Positions 34,901-48,696 of a stretch of DNA of 64,000 nt are shown one piece after another; the first letter of the stretch is position 1; every line of letters begins with the position of its first letter. The stretch lies in NCBI GenBank assembly GCA_036571765.1, contig BROE01000013.1, positions 7,970,709-8,034,708 on the forward strand, read 5' to 3'. The notes under the pieces are model-generated. The model was not told where the DNA came from and did not search any database. It saw only the letters and a program-made list of their open reading frames with translations. A program made the translations under genes and the position numbers. The DNA comes from Plecoglossus altivelis (taxonomy: Eukaryota; Chordata; Actinopteri; Osmeriformes; Plecoglossidae).

Positions 34901-37518
34901 CAGGCCAAAGACACACACACACAAGCGCACACACACCAACATACTTCTCCCAACGTGCTATATGTTTACTAGACTCCTTCATCTTCTTAGCTGTAGTGAC
35001 AGTAGGCATTTCAGAATGACAGCAGCCGGTAGATGAATAATGACCAGCAGAGAGCAGGATATGGGTAGTCAGACACATCTGTGCCTCAGCCTCAAACAAT
35101 GGCAATCTGACTGTCCAGTTCAGGGAACGGCTCTGCCGGCATCAGGCTATTTCATTAGCACATGAAAGAAGTCAGTCGACAATTCCACACCATCACACTC
35201 AGGCAATGGGATTCCAGAGCCAATGTATATAAATGCAATGGAAAAGCTGTCAAAAAGCCGTGGAAACCGGGGAAATATGTGCTGGTTGAATCTTCGTGTA
35301 GCAGGATGTGTGTGTGTTCATCTTTGTCCGAGCACTTGTGTGTGACCTGTATTAATGGACGTTACAGTACATTTGATCCGACGCCACTGTGCTCCAATTG
35401 CCTGCGATGCCTGTAGGACATTAATTGATAGCCGGGTTACGCTGTCTAATAAGTGTCATAAATAATAGTTTAGAGGGACGAGAGGAGGAATCTCAACTAC
35501 ATTAAGCACAGCTCTGACATCTTAATGAGGATTCAACTGAGATGTGATCAAGCTGAATCCGTCAGAAGGGATACATTAATGGCGATGGTGAGTAAGTGTG
35601 TGTGTGTCTGTGGCAAAACCTCTCACTAGAGTCACTAGAGATGACGATGATGACGATGATGATGATGATAGGACAGACTGATATCGGTGGTTGGTCATGT
35701 ATCATCCAAGCCCTAACATCTCTCTCTCTCTTGCTCACACACATGCACATACACACACACACACACGCACCACAGCTGTTGAGGATCTGTCAAACCTCTG
35801 TTTGCATCCCCACAATGCACTTCTGTCTGCCCAGAAGCTCCTCTGATTGGTGGAGCCAGTTGCACCCAGAGGCTGCTCCACTGGCAGGCTCATTGATTTT
35901 ATTCTCCCATTATTGTTGGTACACAGTGCTCCATGCATACCAATGCTGATATCTATCAGACAGCCAGCTAGGCAGGGGGTAGAATGAGACCCAAATTGCA
36001 GTAGTTTAGTTATGGGGGGGTGGGACCTGGAACCGGAAGATTGGGTAAACTCTGCTCTCTGATTGGGTGAGAAACTGCTTTAGACACACACACACTCTTC
36101 GCAGTATCACCTTGGTTCAGTTAGCGGGTGCCCAGCCAAGACAGTCATCAGTGGAATTGCAGGTTTAGCCATGTGAGGATTCTCTGTGTAACCAAGCTTC
36201 AAATGAACAGGATAAAACTCCTTAGCTGCTCTGAAGAACAGAGTTAGCAACACAAGCGTGTGTTTATGTGTGTGTGTGTGAGAGAGGGATAAAGAGAGTG
36301 TGAGCGTGTGTGTATGTTGTAATCTGCCATGCTTGTGTGCGGGGGTGTTTGTTAAAACATCCTCGTCGGAGGACGCCCAGTGTCTTCACTGTCAATCCAG
36401 GGAAGTTAGGAGAGCAGCTGAATTCAGCCGACAATAGAATTGTCATGCTCAGCTCCTCCAGCATAGCAAGCCTTGGGCTCTGTCATTAGCCTACACTCTC
36501 AGCCGACAGGCTGCTTTTGTTAGCCCCAAGTTTATCAAACAGCACCGACCAAGTTTTCATTGTGAGGGCGCTGATGTGCGTGAGAGGTGAGGGGTTTTTC
36601 TCTGAGACAGAGTGTGTGTGTGTGCGCGCACGTGTGTGAGGTTTTCTACATGGGCCCGCAGGCTGACAGTCCTGCTCACGGTAAGTAGGTAATTAGCATG
36701 AATTATTCAAATGAAAGATGGAGGGAATGGGGGCGGAGACCTGTCCACCTGGCTGTCAGCACACAAATGTACACACCCGCACACACACTCACACACGCGC
36801 ACACCAACACCCACACACACACTCGAATCCCCACACACTATTGTACTGCGTCACCCACATGAACAGAGGAAGGGATGGGTTGGTATTTAATGTTAACTTC
36901 TTGACACACATGCATGCCACACACAAACAAAAAAGATGGTGGTAACACGCACAAACACACACCCACCCACACATCCACACACACCACCAGCACCTCTCAT
37001 CCACTCCATATCCCAGTTGGCCAGAATCCCCTGGTCCCTGTTGTCCTGGATTAGAATCTCCAGCCGCCTGTCAAAGCAGCCACTGAGTCATTACTGCCAA
37101 GGCTTATCACTCCCCAGCCCCTCAGCTCTGACTCTGTTTACCTAATTGATCAATTAGCTGCTTCAGAAGACTCCCTCCTCACCACACGTTTCGTTCAGCC
37201 AGCGTTTACATTTGTTGCTTTAATTGCGTCGCTGTCTCCTCTCCCAAAATATTTACAGCCTCCAGAGCCCTACTCAGCTCTCACTGTCCCCTGCAGACGA
37301 CCAGAGAACGCGTCTGGAATGGGGATGCGTTTCCACTGGCCATGTTGTTGTGACTGCTGGGAATGACTGAATTGGGTCGGTTGAAAGGGGGTGCCGATCC
37401 ACCAAACTACTTCAAGCAACGTTACGTCACGACATGCAAGAGATTGTGTGTTAGTTAGTAGTTCCATTGATTCTGAAATGTTTATTGACTGTGTGTTTGT
37501 GGGTCACTTCTCCCTGAG

Positions 37519-37568
<50 letters not shown>

Positions 37569-40130
37569 GCCCTGCCAACCAACTGAAGTTGTCTGTGACT
37601 CTGCTAAGGTGTGAAATCAGACTGACACATCCCCCTGGACTTACACAAAGTGGCCATTTCTCTCTGACGGACATCCAGCTAATCCTCAGATCCCTGGAGG
37701 GCTGTGCTCTGAGCTCCGGACTGGGTACTGATGAACACGGCTATACTGCCCCCATGTGGACTTCCGCCATATTGCAGCTCAGTCAGGAAACTGATGATGA
37801 TATTGATCAAGTATTCTGAAAAATATAGGAAGGGTTCTATATTATTCTTTCTTCTATTGTTGCTTGACATCAGCCTCTGCATGATGTGATTTATGTTTAG
37901 ATCTATGAGCTGTCTTAAGGACAGTGTAATCCTTCCAGAAAAATGCAGAAGAGTTGTCTGTTGGGTACATTATTAACACGGTTATGGACCCCTACATTAA
38001 TCATAGTGTCAAAGTAAATACGTTTTGATATATTGGGCCTCATGCAGTGATCTCATCATTTCAACATTTTTCTCTAAAATGCAACAATAAGATGTTGTGT
38101 CCGGTATATCCACCAGATGGCATTAGTTGATCACTATTGGTTTTCTACTCGTCGGCATGACCATGCCTTTGGGACGGAGCTTGTTGACAACGTCACTCAG
38201 GCATCAATCTGATTGTAAGCCATTTGACCATGCTGAGTTAATGTTAGTGTGTGAACTATGTGTTTGTGTGTTATGGTTTTGTAATCATGGCTGCAGCTTC
38301 AACAGATCTCTATCCATTTGACAGTCTATCTCTCTAACGTATTTGACATCAAATGGAGACATGAACACAGACATTGAGTCACAAACACACAGAATACTTT
38401 ACCTAACTGCATTTGGTAAAGGATTATTACGTTTTTTTCCATTAAATAACTGAATCTGTTTTGTGAAAACATAATATATTTGTGTGTGTGTGTGTATTTG
38501 AGCACACTTTGAAGTGTGAGTGTGCGCATTGTGTGCATGTGTGTGTATGCATGTAAGTGAGAGCACTTTTAAGAGCGTGTGATTGTGTTACGCAGTGGCT
38601 AACAGCGGTTGGCTAACGACAACAACCTCTGTCAGCCCACCAGAGGCCTCCAGACACAAGGCTGGCCGCGGCGGACCCAGCCTCTACCCATTAACACCCA
38701 GATTGGTAGCTAGCGCGTAGGGACAGAGAGTGACACGGACCAGAGCGCCTGGCTCTGGCCTGCTCTGCCAGACAGCTCTTTCCAAGGACATTACTGCCAG
38801 GCTCCAGCTGATCCACACTGGCAGGTTATCATTAGTGAGCTTGAGAGAGCCGGGCTGAGGTGACGGCGGGGGAATTGTAGGCTTTCATATCCACAGGCCA
38901 GGCCTGCAGGATGCCAGCCTGTTTGTGCTGTAATTTAGCTCAGGGGTGATGGAAAATAGTGGGTTCGTGTAATGACCAGTTTGTGTGCCCATGTAAAAGT
39001 ATTCATCAGGAGGAGAGCGTGATGGAGAGACTAGATGATTGAGAGAGAGAGAGAAAAAGGGAGAAAGTGAGAAATTGTATTTATGTTTGTGTGTGTAAGT
39101 GCGTGCATGTGTGTGTCTGTTCCTGCGCATTCATGCAAATGAAGTTAGATTTCAAGTTTAGTTTGATATTGCTTTATCCTCACAGGAACAGAGAACATGG
39201 TCCTCATGTTCTTTGCTTTGTTGAGTTCCATTTGCACTGTGCAACCACGCTAATCTTAGAGCTGAGGTTTTCTTTTAGAAGAAAGGAGGCCTTGCGTCAG
39301 TAGCTGGTTGAAAAACTAAGGACACAAAATGAGGGATAGAAGCAGATCACGATACAATTACTCAGTTCAAAATGCAATTTGAAAGTACAAAAAGCAAAAG
39401 ATGGTTGTTTTTTGGCTTGATATTTTGAGAATAGTAATATTATATAATGTATGGTTATATTAGTTGAATTACAGGCTTTTAACAACACATGTATTTCTGA
39501 TGAACTGATCAATTTAGATGTCATGTAAAATATTGCACTTTATCTGGACTTATTAATTAAATCCTGTAGAATATAGCGAAAATATTTGTATTGTAATATC
39601 TTATGAGTAATAATGGTGAGTTTTGACATTCTAGAGTTGTAATATAATCCATACTAATTTGTTTCAAATTGGTAAAATGTTACCTGACTTTTTGTTTAGG
39701 ATTTGAGAATTTTTCATGCTTACTATTATGGGTCATCCACCAAAATGATTTATGAAATAAATCGCATTTCGACTGCCAAACCCAAAAATACTTGTTATAG
39801 TTAAAAATTCGGATTTAATTTATTATAAACCCTACATTCTTGAAACCTGGCACTCAAAATGCAAGGTTTTGATTTTGACTTCACACATCACAATGGTGCT
39901 GAATTATAATAATGGTATTTTTATCAGTCAGTCTACTGTTTATGAGAAAAACAAACGAAAGGGCAGCCAACTACAAAAGCGGGTGTTTTCTATAAAGTAT
40001 ATAAAGTATCCATCTACTTGTATGAATGAAAAACATCATTCATAAATAGGAGTGCCTAACCTATCCTCAGGCTTACTTTATTAATCTATTCAGTCCCTTT
40101 TTTGAATTTCATCCTTAAAAAAAAAATCGA
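31961..40130. other. Gene desert, part 3
   Basis: No coding exon is recognisable. The region alternates small TG/CA/CT microsatellites (for example 35640-35670 GAT repeats and 36770-36840 CA-rich) with unique sequence. Unique blocks near 36680-36725 and 38580-38880 stand out by balanced composition and absence of repeats. 39300-40130 is strongly AT-rich with nothing recognisable. Confidence 0.6.
37521..37564. repeat. (TC)22 microsatellite
   Basis: Twenty-two uninterrupted TC units. Confidence 0.95.
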
Positions 40131-40455
40131 TCCTCCATCTCTGTCTCCCTTGGCAACAGGTTATAATCCATAGTTACGAAGAGCTGTTGCTAGGTGCGTT
40201 GCCGAGATACGGACCTTGCTCTGCACTGGAGCTACGTGGGAGGCCAGGGGGTCGCGGCTGACGGCAGGGAGACAAGAGAGCTCTGAAAAGAGACGAGGCG
40301 ATAATGACAGGAAATAGAGACACGAGATGGAAGAAGAGACGAAGAGACCAAACACAGATGGGAGGTGGAGGGAGTGCTGGGAACAACTGACAATGTGAGG
40401 AAGGAATGAAAGGAACAACACAAAGGGATTATGTAAAAAAGAAAGTTTAGGATTA

Positions 40456-40457
<2 letters not shown>

Positions 40458-40494
<37 letters not shown>
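40458..40494. repeat. (GT)18 microsatellite
   Basis: Uninterrupted GT units, then GC-interrupted GT to about 40540. Confidence 0.95.
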
Positions 40495-40499
<5 letters not shown>

Positions 40500-43400
40500 G
40501 CGTAAATGCATGCGCGTGTGTAAATGTGTATGTGTGTGATCACTGTGAGAAGAAATCATTTCTGCTTTGATTGACAGCCAAACCCGGTCTGTCAGAGCCT
40601 GAATAAAGACCAGTCCCACCTCTTTCTTTGAGTCGAGCGACAAAGACATAAATGAGCATCAAAATGATCAAAAGGTTTTGATTGTCGGGTTCTGCCCTCC
40701 TCGCTGTGACTTTGTGTTCTTCTACATCTAGCACAGTGAGGAACCCAGGGAAAGGGAGAGAGAGCAACGCAAAGTAATAGACAGAGCGAGCGAGCGAGTG
40801 AGAGATAAAGCCAGCCAGTCAGGCAGACTTGAGATGAGAGAGGGAGCGAGAGGGAGCAAGATAACTCCCCGGTTCTCCTGTTGCATATCCAGCACCACTG
40901 GGGGACAGAGGGCTCACCCCAGATCATGTTTTCTCCCTTTTTACAATCGCACATACACCTGGCAGGTTTTCCGTGTCAGTCTAAAGAAGGACCAGACATC
41001 TGGCACCGTTTACGCGCACCAATGAAGTAAATGTCAAACCCCGTCTGCGGTAAGTCATGTGACAAAACGGCATAGAAGAAAAGCACCAACACATTTTCAG
41101 TCAAGCACGCGTACGTGCCATCAAACACACCGCGTGTCCTCTGAGGAAGTACGGCTGGCGTTGGTGATGATGTTGACGCCTTAGGGACCACTCCCTGTTC
41201 AGTAGCCTCCAGAGAACAGCTTCATCTTACTGTATGCAGTGTTGCTGAGAGGCTGGTCCATCTGCCACCCTCCTCTGCTCCGGGTCTGTTTTCTCTCTGT
41301 TGCTCTCCTCCTCTTTGGCCTCTCTCATCCTTTTCCTCTGTCTCTAAGTTCCTCCCTTCTATTCTCCTTCCTACTCCTTCTTTCTTCTCCTCTGTGGCTC
41401 GCCTTTCCTCTTCCTCTGGTCACCTATAGAGGGCAGTAGCACCGTATTCCTGTTCCACACCCTCCTCTGCATGGCTGAGATCAAAGGCAGAGTGCTAAGC
41501 CCTAGACAAACTGTAGAACCAACCCACTCCCTTCCACTCTCCAGGACAGGTTTCCAACATTTTGAGGGATATTAGTATGATATCATAGGATGAAAAGCCA
41601 AGGTAATGCTGGGTCTCTTCGTCTTCTCCAGGAGATTTGAGCAGAACTCCACTACCTGTGAAAATGTCTCTGGGGACTGCATTACCAGGGATATAATAAT
41701 GTCATAAAAGAAAATGCCACATAGACAATATGTCACACTTGTGTGAATTTCCCAGAAAGAGGTTTATTGTATTCACATTTCACGAGCTTTATGAGGCAGC
41801 TGAGTTTGCAGTCATTTCGCTTGGATTGGGCATTCAGAATTCTGGCTTGATAATAACATAGCTTGGTTCACGTAATCAATACTTTCTTTTTAGACCTTGA
41901 GATATTCTCTTGGTTAAATGAGCGTGGAGAGTGAAAATATGATTGATTTAAGCAACACGGAAGGATATTTGTTATTAACTTGCCACTCTTATTGCCAACC
42001 TTTGCAAAATCCCTCTGTAGCATGAACACAATGCTAATTTATTTAATCAGATATATAAAGTGCCTCTACATTACAATGCGTAAAAAAGACAATCTTGCAT
42101 GATACAGTGGGTTGAAACCAACATAGGTGACATAACTGAAATTCTTGATAAAACCGTGGGTAAAACCTTGCCTTAGTTCAAACGGAGTCAGATTGACCAG
42201 ACATGTTCTCATTGATTCCTCGCAACAAACAGAGAAGTAGCCTAAAACAACAGGGAGTTCTTTCTCTTCTCTTTTCCTCTGGGTGAGTAGCTGGTCCCGG
42301 CCAATCAAATGACCAGGCTGCCACTCTCCTCATGAACGTGAAGGAAAAAGAGGCCTTTGTCACATGACTGAAGTGGCTTCTCTAATTGGTTTCAATTCTT
42401 AATTGAAGCGCACTAAAAATGCATCAGTAGCTGTGCCACCACAATTACCTCATGCAAATCTCATGATGAATTGACGTGAGGGGCGTAATTGCATGTATGG
42501 AAGAATAGGGGGGGAAAAAAAGATGGATTTTGGGCAGAAATAACATCATTTCAAATCAGTTCACACGCCTGCAACAACATGTGCAAGGAAAACATTTGTC
42601 ATCTTAAAGTTTCCTTTATGGGGCACAAGCTGTCTTAGAGACTGAACGGCAATGTCTGTACCTCTTAACAGGAGCAGTGTGTTGGCTTCATTTGATTGAG
42701 CTTTTCTTTCCCTATCATGTGTACTAGATCTATGCAAATGTCAGTAGAGAGGAAATAAAAGGGAGCTGTTTTTGTTTGGGCTGTGTTTCTTGTTATCAAG
42801 ATGGAGCATTGGTTATGACTTTCTTATATAGAGTCTTGCCAGCTTGGAATGCTGAGGCGATTCACATGCACGCAGTCACGCCCGCACGCACATGCTCAAA
42901 CAAACACACATATGCATGCACTAACACACCCTATTCGAGAAGAGAAATTAAATCTGATATGTGCTGAGAGGGAATCTAATTGCCTTGATTATGCCTTTTG
43001 CCAATGTTCTGGGCATTATCTCTCTGAAGAGTGATAGAGTGTGAAAGGACTCATGCAAAGGGTTAAAACATCTTGTGAGTTATTGCCCACCACCGTTGTC
43101 ATAGCAACAGGTTAATAAGTAGCTTCTCTGATCTTCCTCTGTGGCTGTGCAGGTTGCTAAGATACAAATTGCATCGCAAACCCAATAGAGTGAGGTGCAA
43201 ACATGTTCTAATAATAAGAATGAACTTTAAAACACTCCCCATAGTCTACCAACAAATATGCAGAAATTAGTGCCCAACTTATGCAAAAAATTCAAATACA
43301 AGCAAATGTAAACTTGTAAACAAACGACAGTTCACAAAAAACGACAATTTGATTTTGGCTGCCGTACCCTGCATAACTACAAGCATCCGTCAGCAAACAT

Positions 43401-44269
43401 TTGTTCTAGTAAAATGAACAAATGATTGGTCCAAACTGGAACACACCCGAACCAAGCGATTGGATTGGTTCCTGAAAGTAAACAGACCAATCAGATGTGT
43501 TGGCAGGGTAAGAGCCAGTCTCTGTTCCTAGATACATGGTGTGAACCAAGGGCAAATTAAAGAGTTGCCTCCGAGTTGCATCATTTTCCTCCTCGCAGGT
43601 CTATTAGTAGGCACTCTGCACAGCCTCTTTACAAGAGCCACTCTGAGAGCAGAATGAGACACTCTTCCTGCAGTGTTATGCCCTTTTATGAACCAGAATG
43701 ACATGTGTTCTAATCCAGAGAGAAATTAGCCCAATTGCACTAACGGGAGAAATATATATTTTTTATCTATCTTTTATTCCGTCTGAAAAGAAGCGAAAGC
43801 AAGAATTCTGAAGTAGCCGGCTCAGACTGTTCTGGAGAGTTCCACACAGATAGAGCACTGTACTGATAAAGCTCAGCTATTAAGCTAACTTATTTTTCAT
43901 TTTATTTCAAGAAACAAAAGGAGAGGAAGAGAGAAAGAAAGACAAAAAATGGTGCGAAAAAAAGAGCGAAAGCCTGGCCATATATATCTCCACCTCACTG
44001 GTCTCTCACGTGTTCCTGTCTCGCTTCTCCTCGGGCGGACTCCTTGCCCTTCAAGTGGCAGCGGCGTTTTGTCCGGGGGAAAACGTGCATTGATTGAGAA
44101 GACGGAGCCACATCCATACTGACACAACAAACAAACAAGCAGCTGGACGGGAGGAAGCTGTGAGGCAGCGCTGGGGAGCGACGGGGTTGTTTTTCATGAT
44201 AATGCCTGATCCCTCTGTTCTGCCTGTCACTGAGGCTCCCGCTCTGTCTTGCCTGCTCGCCTGTCAGGC

Positions 44270-44380
44270 GGAGAGAGGCAGGCAGGGAGAGAGGCAGGCA
44301 GGGAGAGAGAGAGAGGCAGGGAGAGAGAGAGGCAGGGAGAGAGAGAGGCAGGGATAGAAGCAGGCAGGGAAGGAGGCAGA
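44270..44380. repeat. GGCAGGGAGAGA degenerate minisatellite
   Basis: GGCAGG and GAGAGA blocks alternate with unit lengths of about 14-18 bp. A related CAGG/CAGA run follows at about 44480-44536. Confidence 0.85.
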
Positions 44381-47300
44381 GATGCAAGGAGAAGACAAAC
44401 AGATGCAAAAAAACTGCATGGTAGACATGTAGGGAAGCAGACTGACAAAGAGGCAGGCCGGTAGGCAAGAAGGCTGTCCAAAAAGACAGACAGGCAGGTA
44501 GACAAGCAGTCAGGCAGGCAGGCAGACAGACAGACAGCTGTGTGCTAATTCTTGCAATTCGGAGGGGGTGTGTACATGTGTAATTTGGCCTGCTCGTGAA
44601 CAGTGATAATTGTGTATGTGTGTTTGAGTGTGTGATTAGAGAAAGATAATCAGAGAATAATGAAGCCTCAGTATGATTTATGAAAATAGATTAAATGTCA
44701 CAGCTGAAAGGTGCCAGGTTAAATGACACTGACCCACAAAATACCAAGAGATTTTCAACAAAGACCACTAGTAATTCACAGGAAGAAGGGAAGAGGCAGA
44801 GAGGCTGAGTGTATGCGTGTGAGTGTGTGTGTAGTAGGCTGGCTTTGTAGCTAGCCAAGGAGGTTCTTTGTGGTCCAGCGTCTTTTAGTTGAGCCTGCCT
44901 TCGTTTGGTGAGGAAAGTGTGTGTAGCAGTCCTGTTCTGATGAAAGGCCCTCAGCTCCCACCGGGCCTCACGCTGCTCAGTGCTCATTCAATCTCCAGCT
45001 TGATTACTCGATTGGAATCATTGATTGGAGGGGAACTTTAATGACCTATTATCTCAAGTGTTAATCAGTTGTTGACAGACGGTCTGCCCTGGGACCAAGC
45101 GTGTCGGAGGGATAGAAACGGCCATCAAGTGGACTCTTACATACACACATGTCAGATGGGTTGAGGGTTAGAGAAGCAGGAACTCGGAATGACGAGTTCA
45201 TTGGTTTTCTTCCCCTCAAGGTCCAACTGCTTGAGTGACATCATCTTAAGGCGCCGCCAGCAGTGACTCAGAAGTGCAGCATCTTGCTCAGACCTTGCCC
45301 GTTCACGCAATTTTATATTCTATCGTTACCGCTTGTTTCGTTTTTTACAGTCCTGTGAATTACCCCAAAATGAGAGTGAGATTGAGATATAAAAAAATAG
45401 GAGGGTGACTGCACGACTTCTCTGTATGCACATTTCATTTCGTATTTATGGAAACTGTGGCAATTGAAAATCACATCAATTCAAAAAGGAAATGTGGAAC
45501 CCTGTTAAATGTCACCTGGGGGACACACACAGAGGACACCGGTTTATGAATAAGGTCTATGGCTGTAAAGCTGAGTTACAGACTGCGATGAGGAGCAGGC
45601 TTGTAAAGCTAATCCACTCCGCTGTTAGGCTATGACTGTGAAACTCTAATGACATCATTAGTAACCATCCAAACACAGAACATTACTGGTTTGCTCCAAT
45701 CATTATTATGCTTGTTCTGGATTACTAATTAGGCTGGCCCAAATGGACTGAAGTCTTTAAGGGGAAAATGATTCTAAATTAAGTTTACATATCATGTTTT
45801 TTTATTTCAATAAACAAACATTTAGGTTTTTGACACATCGTGTGATTATAAATGTATACTCATTAAAAAAGCGATGCAAAACTGAGTTCCTAAGAGTTTT
45901 GATGTCGGTCGTTGTTGTGGCACATCAATAAACACATAAAGAAGCACATTACCGAACCAAACTCGTTATTTGGACCATCCCTTGTGTGTCCCTGTTGCTT
46001 ATGTTCTGTTCGTATTGAAAATCCGACAGCAAAAACTCCTATTTCAGTTGGCCTCTCCCCCTCCTCACCTGTCCACCTCTCCGTGTCTCCGTTTCTCTCT
46101 TCCCCTACATGCTTCCATTAAATTATCTCTCTCCCTCCATCCCTACATCTTCAAGTCTCATCAATGCTTCTTAATTTCCATCAATACCAGCACACGACTA
46201 AGCTCTCCCCACCTGTCCTGTCACCATGGAAACCTCACCCCTGACAACAAAGCTCCCTGTAAGGCACTGAGTGCTGTATTCTCCTTGATTAGATATTGAT
46301 TACGCTTTTGTAATACATAATAGGATCAAAAGCAGCTTTGCTTACCCCCAGCCCACTTTACACTTCTATTTAGTTATAAGCTTTGTTATTTCAGAATCTG
46401 CATGTTAAGAGGGATGGGATCGAAACCTGGCGCCCTTTGTCCTTCCACTTAGACTGTAGAGGTTCTAGTGCAGTGAGCGTGGTATATATTTCACACTGTG
46501 ACTGGTTGCCAGTAATTCTACCTCATTCTAACAGACAGAATGAGCTTTCTCTTGTAGCTGAATAACCTTGTCAGTTAGCCACTGGTACTACAATTAGCAG
46601 GCTATCCAACCTGTTAGTCTTCCTATTTTAAAAGAAAGGAACACTAGTTGTAGTGCCTCTAAGCCAAATGCTGTGTTGCAATTTTTACATATATTAGGAA
46701 AATGTGTTTATTCATTGTATTGATATATTTATATATTTGTCTTCAAAAGGCAATGTTGCATGTCCTCAAGCCCTGAGGCGTTCACGTGGTGCATTTTATC
46801 TTCATACAATGCCCAGTTCTCTAAACAAAGGAACCACAGGCAGGTCTGTAGGGTTAAACTAATCTTAAGTTCAAAATGTTCCAATTCCAAATGTAAGATT
46901 TTACAACATTAAAAATCGGCAATGATGCAGATAAGATAGACTCTGAAGAGTCTTCAGAATTTCTTTTTCATTTACGTAATTGTAGGGGACCCCCCAAGAG
47001 CATTAGGCTAGATAATTTCAAACCCTGGTTAGAGATATGCAGCTGCATATTTTAAGGAAGGTGTGTGTGTGTGTGTGTGTGTTTGAAGCTTTCTGTGATT
47101 GCTGTAAATGGGTCTGCACTTTAAACAGACCATTGTGAATGCATTTACGGTACGTGAGCCTGGTATGTTTTTAATGGTTTTCCAACATGTTGCTCATTGC
47201 GAGGACATGCTAATAGTCCTGTTTACAAGTACCGGAGTGTTCACAAGCTCGCAGCTTAATGCACCTGCATAGATAGATTAATGGGCCGTATACGTCACAT

Positions 47301-48274
47301 GCTAAAGATGGGCCAAGAGACAAGCGATCAGTCAATAGGGTAAATATTTGTGCATATGCCACTGTTGGAAGGAGATGATGGAGCTTTTGATGCCTGTGAG
47401 AGGATGTAGCGCTGTCAGTCATAGCCTGCACTTAGAGAGAGGGGGCGTGCAGGTCTTTCTCTGTATAATGGGGTATGAAGGACAACTCTTGATTGATGTA
47501 GGAGACAACATTGTCCTAGGGATGGCACCGCTCTCTCGTTTGAACCTGTCACTCAAAATAGTGTACTGTAAACAACAACAGGGGTACAGTGAGGAAACCC
47601 TTCTCAAAGGCAGGGCAGGTAAGCTGTGCTAAGCTAGCTATTTTAGCTTCTTTTTGATACGATTTAAACAAGAATATCTCACCTCCTCCCCATCAAAGCC
47701 AGTCCCACAAAACTACAGCAACCAGTATTGAGTTGAGGGAAAGAGTGCACACAGGTAGGTATGTAGACAGGAAGGTAACCAGTCCAATCAATTGTCAGGG
47801 TACCCTGTAATGATTGGTTGTGTTTGTTACAATATTGCGATGCCCACAGATGTCTGAATTATTTCCTATTACAGTCAAACCTTTAGATATTTTGGTTGCT
47901 ATGAAGACGTGAAGTTACTTTCGGCAAACATGACAAAAAGTGCTTTTTAACAACATTGCCTACCCTGCCTTTAACTTGGCGGTGGGTATATTTGAATAAG
48001 ATCATATTGCAGTCGTGACGGCATTGTCAAACATACATCAGTGAGAGAGACAACGGTGTCTCAGTAATGATCTCTCTCACACCCTCTCGCTCGGCATCAT
48101 CCTGTACAGTACATTTCTCTAACATCCTAATGTCTCAGCAAAATCAATCAACATTGCCTATCAGATGTTTCTCTGCCAACCTCTCCCATCCAATCCTCAC
48201 CGCTGGGGCTCAGTTGGGCTCAGCTGAGCTCAGAAGGTGGATGAGGTGGAAGGTTGAAAGACCTGGGAGAAATA

Positions 48275-48299
48275 ATGATCCACCTTATAGGTGGATCAT
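48275..48299. repeat. Perfect 10-bp inverted repeat with 5-base loop
   Basis: ATGATCCACC and its exact complement flank TTATA. A stem this clean in non-repetitive DNA is uncommon but short, and no gene uses it visibly. Confidence 0.8.
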
Positions 48300-48663
48300 C
48301 TGAGCAGCTAGAGGAAACATCCTGACCTCCTTTTACTACTCCAAGATGAGAGAAGGGCAACAAACTGTATTAGGCCCCTAGCACTGCCCGTCTCCACGGT
48401 GCATACTTAACTTGGCTGTCACCTCCGTTGCTCCAAAATGGAAGAATAAAAACGGCAATGTCAAAAAGAGTGTTGTTGTTCTACTTCACTCTAACCTTCC
48501 CCGCCCCCCCAACACTCCCTCTCCTGACCAAAAAAAACAAACAAAGCCACCACCCCAATCCCAGCACAGTTTCATCAGCTTTAGGGGTTACAGGACAGAT
48601 TGAGTATTGACAACAGGAGGCTGCCAGGGCTTATGACTGTGAGGCAGAGGGGGTGGTGGCGGG

Positions 48664-48696
48664 GGAGGAGGAGGAGGAGGAGGAGGAGGGGGGGGG
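48664..48696. repeat. (GGA)8 followed by a run of nine G
   Basis: Trinucleotide GGA array ending in a G9 tract at 48688-48696; G-quadruplex forming potential on the plus strand. Confidence 0.9.

Larger units (their letters stand above)
40131..48660. other. Gene desert, part 4
   Basis: No coding exon is recognisable. It includes a (GT)n array at 40458-40494, a GGCAGGGAGAGA-type repeat at 44270-44380, a GT run near 47063-47082, and an unusual hairpin at 48275-48299. Unique AT-rich blocks near 42370-42510 and 44990-45080 contain many TAAT, ATTGA and octamer words and are the best enhancer candidates. Confidence 0.6.

Noticed and set aside
40161..40649. 162-residue minus-strand frame
   Set aside because: It crosses a (GT)n microsatellite and a purine-rich tract; the protein is low complexity.
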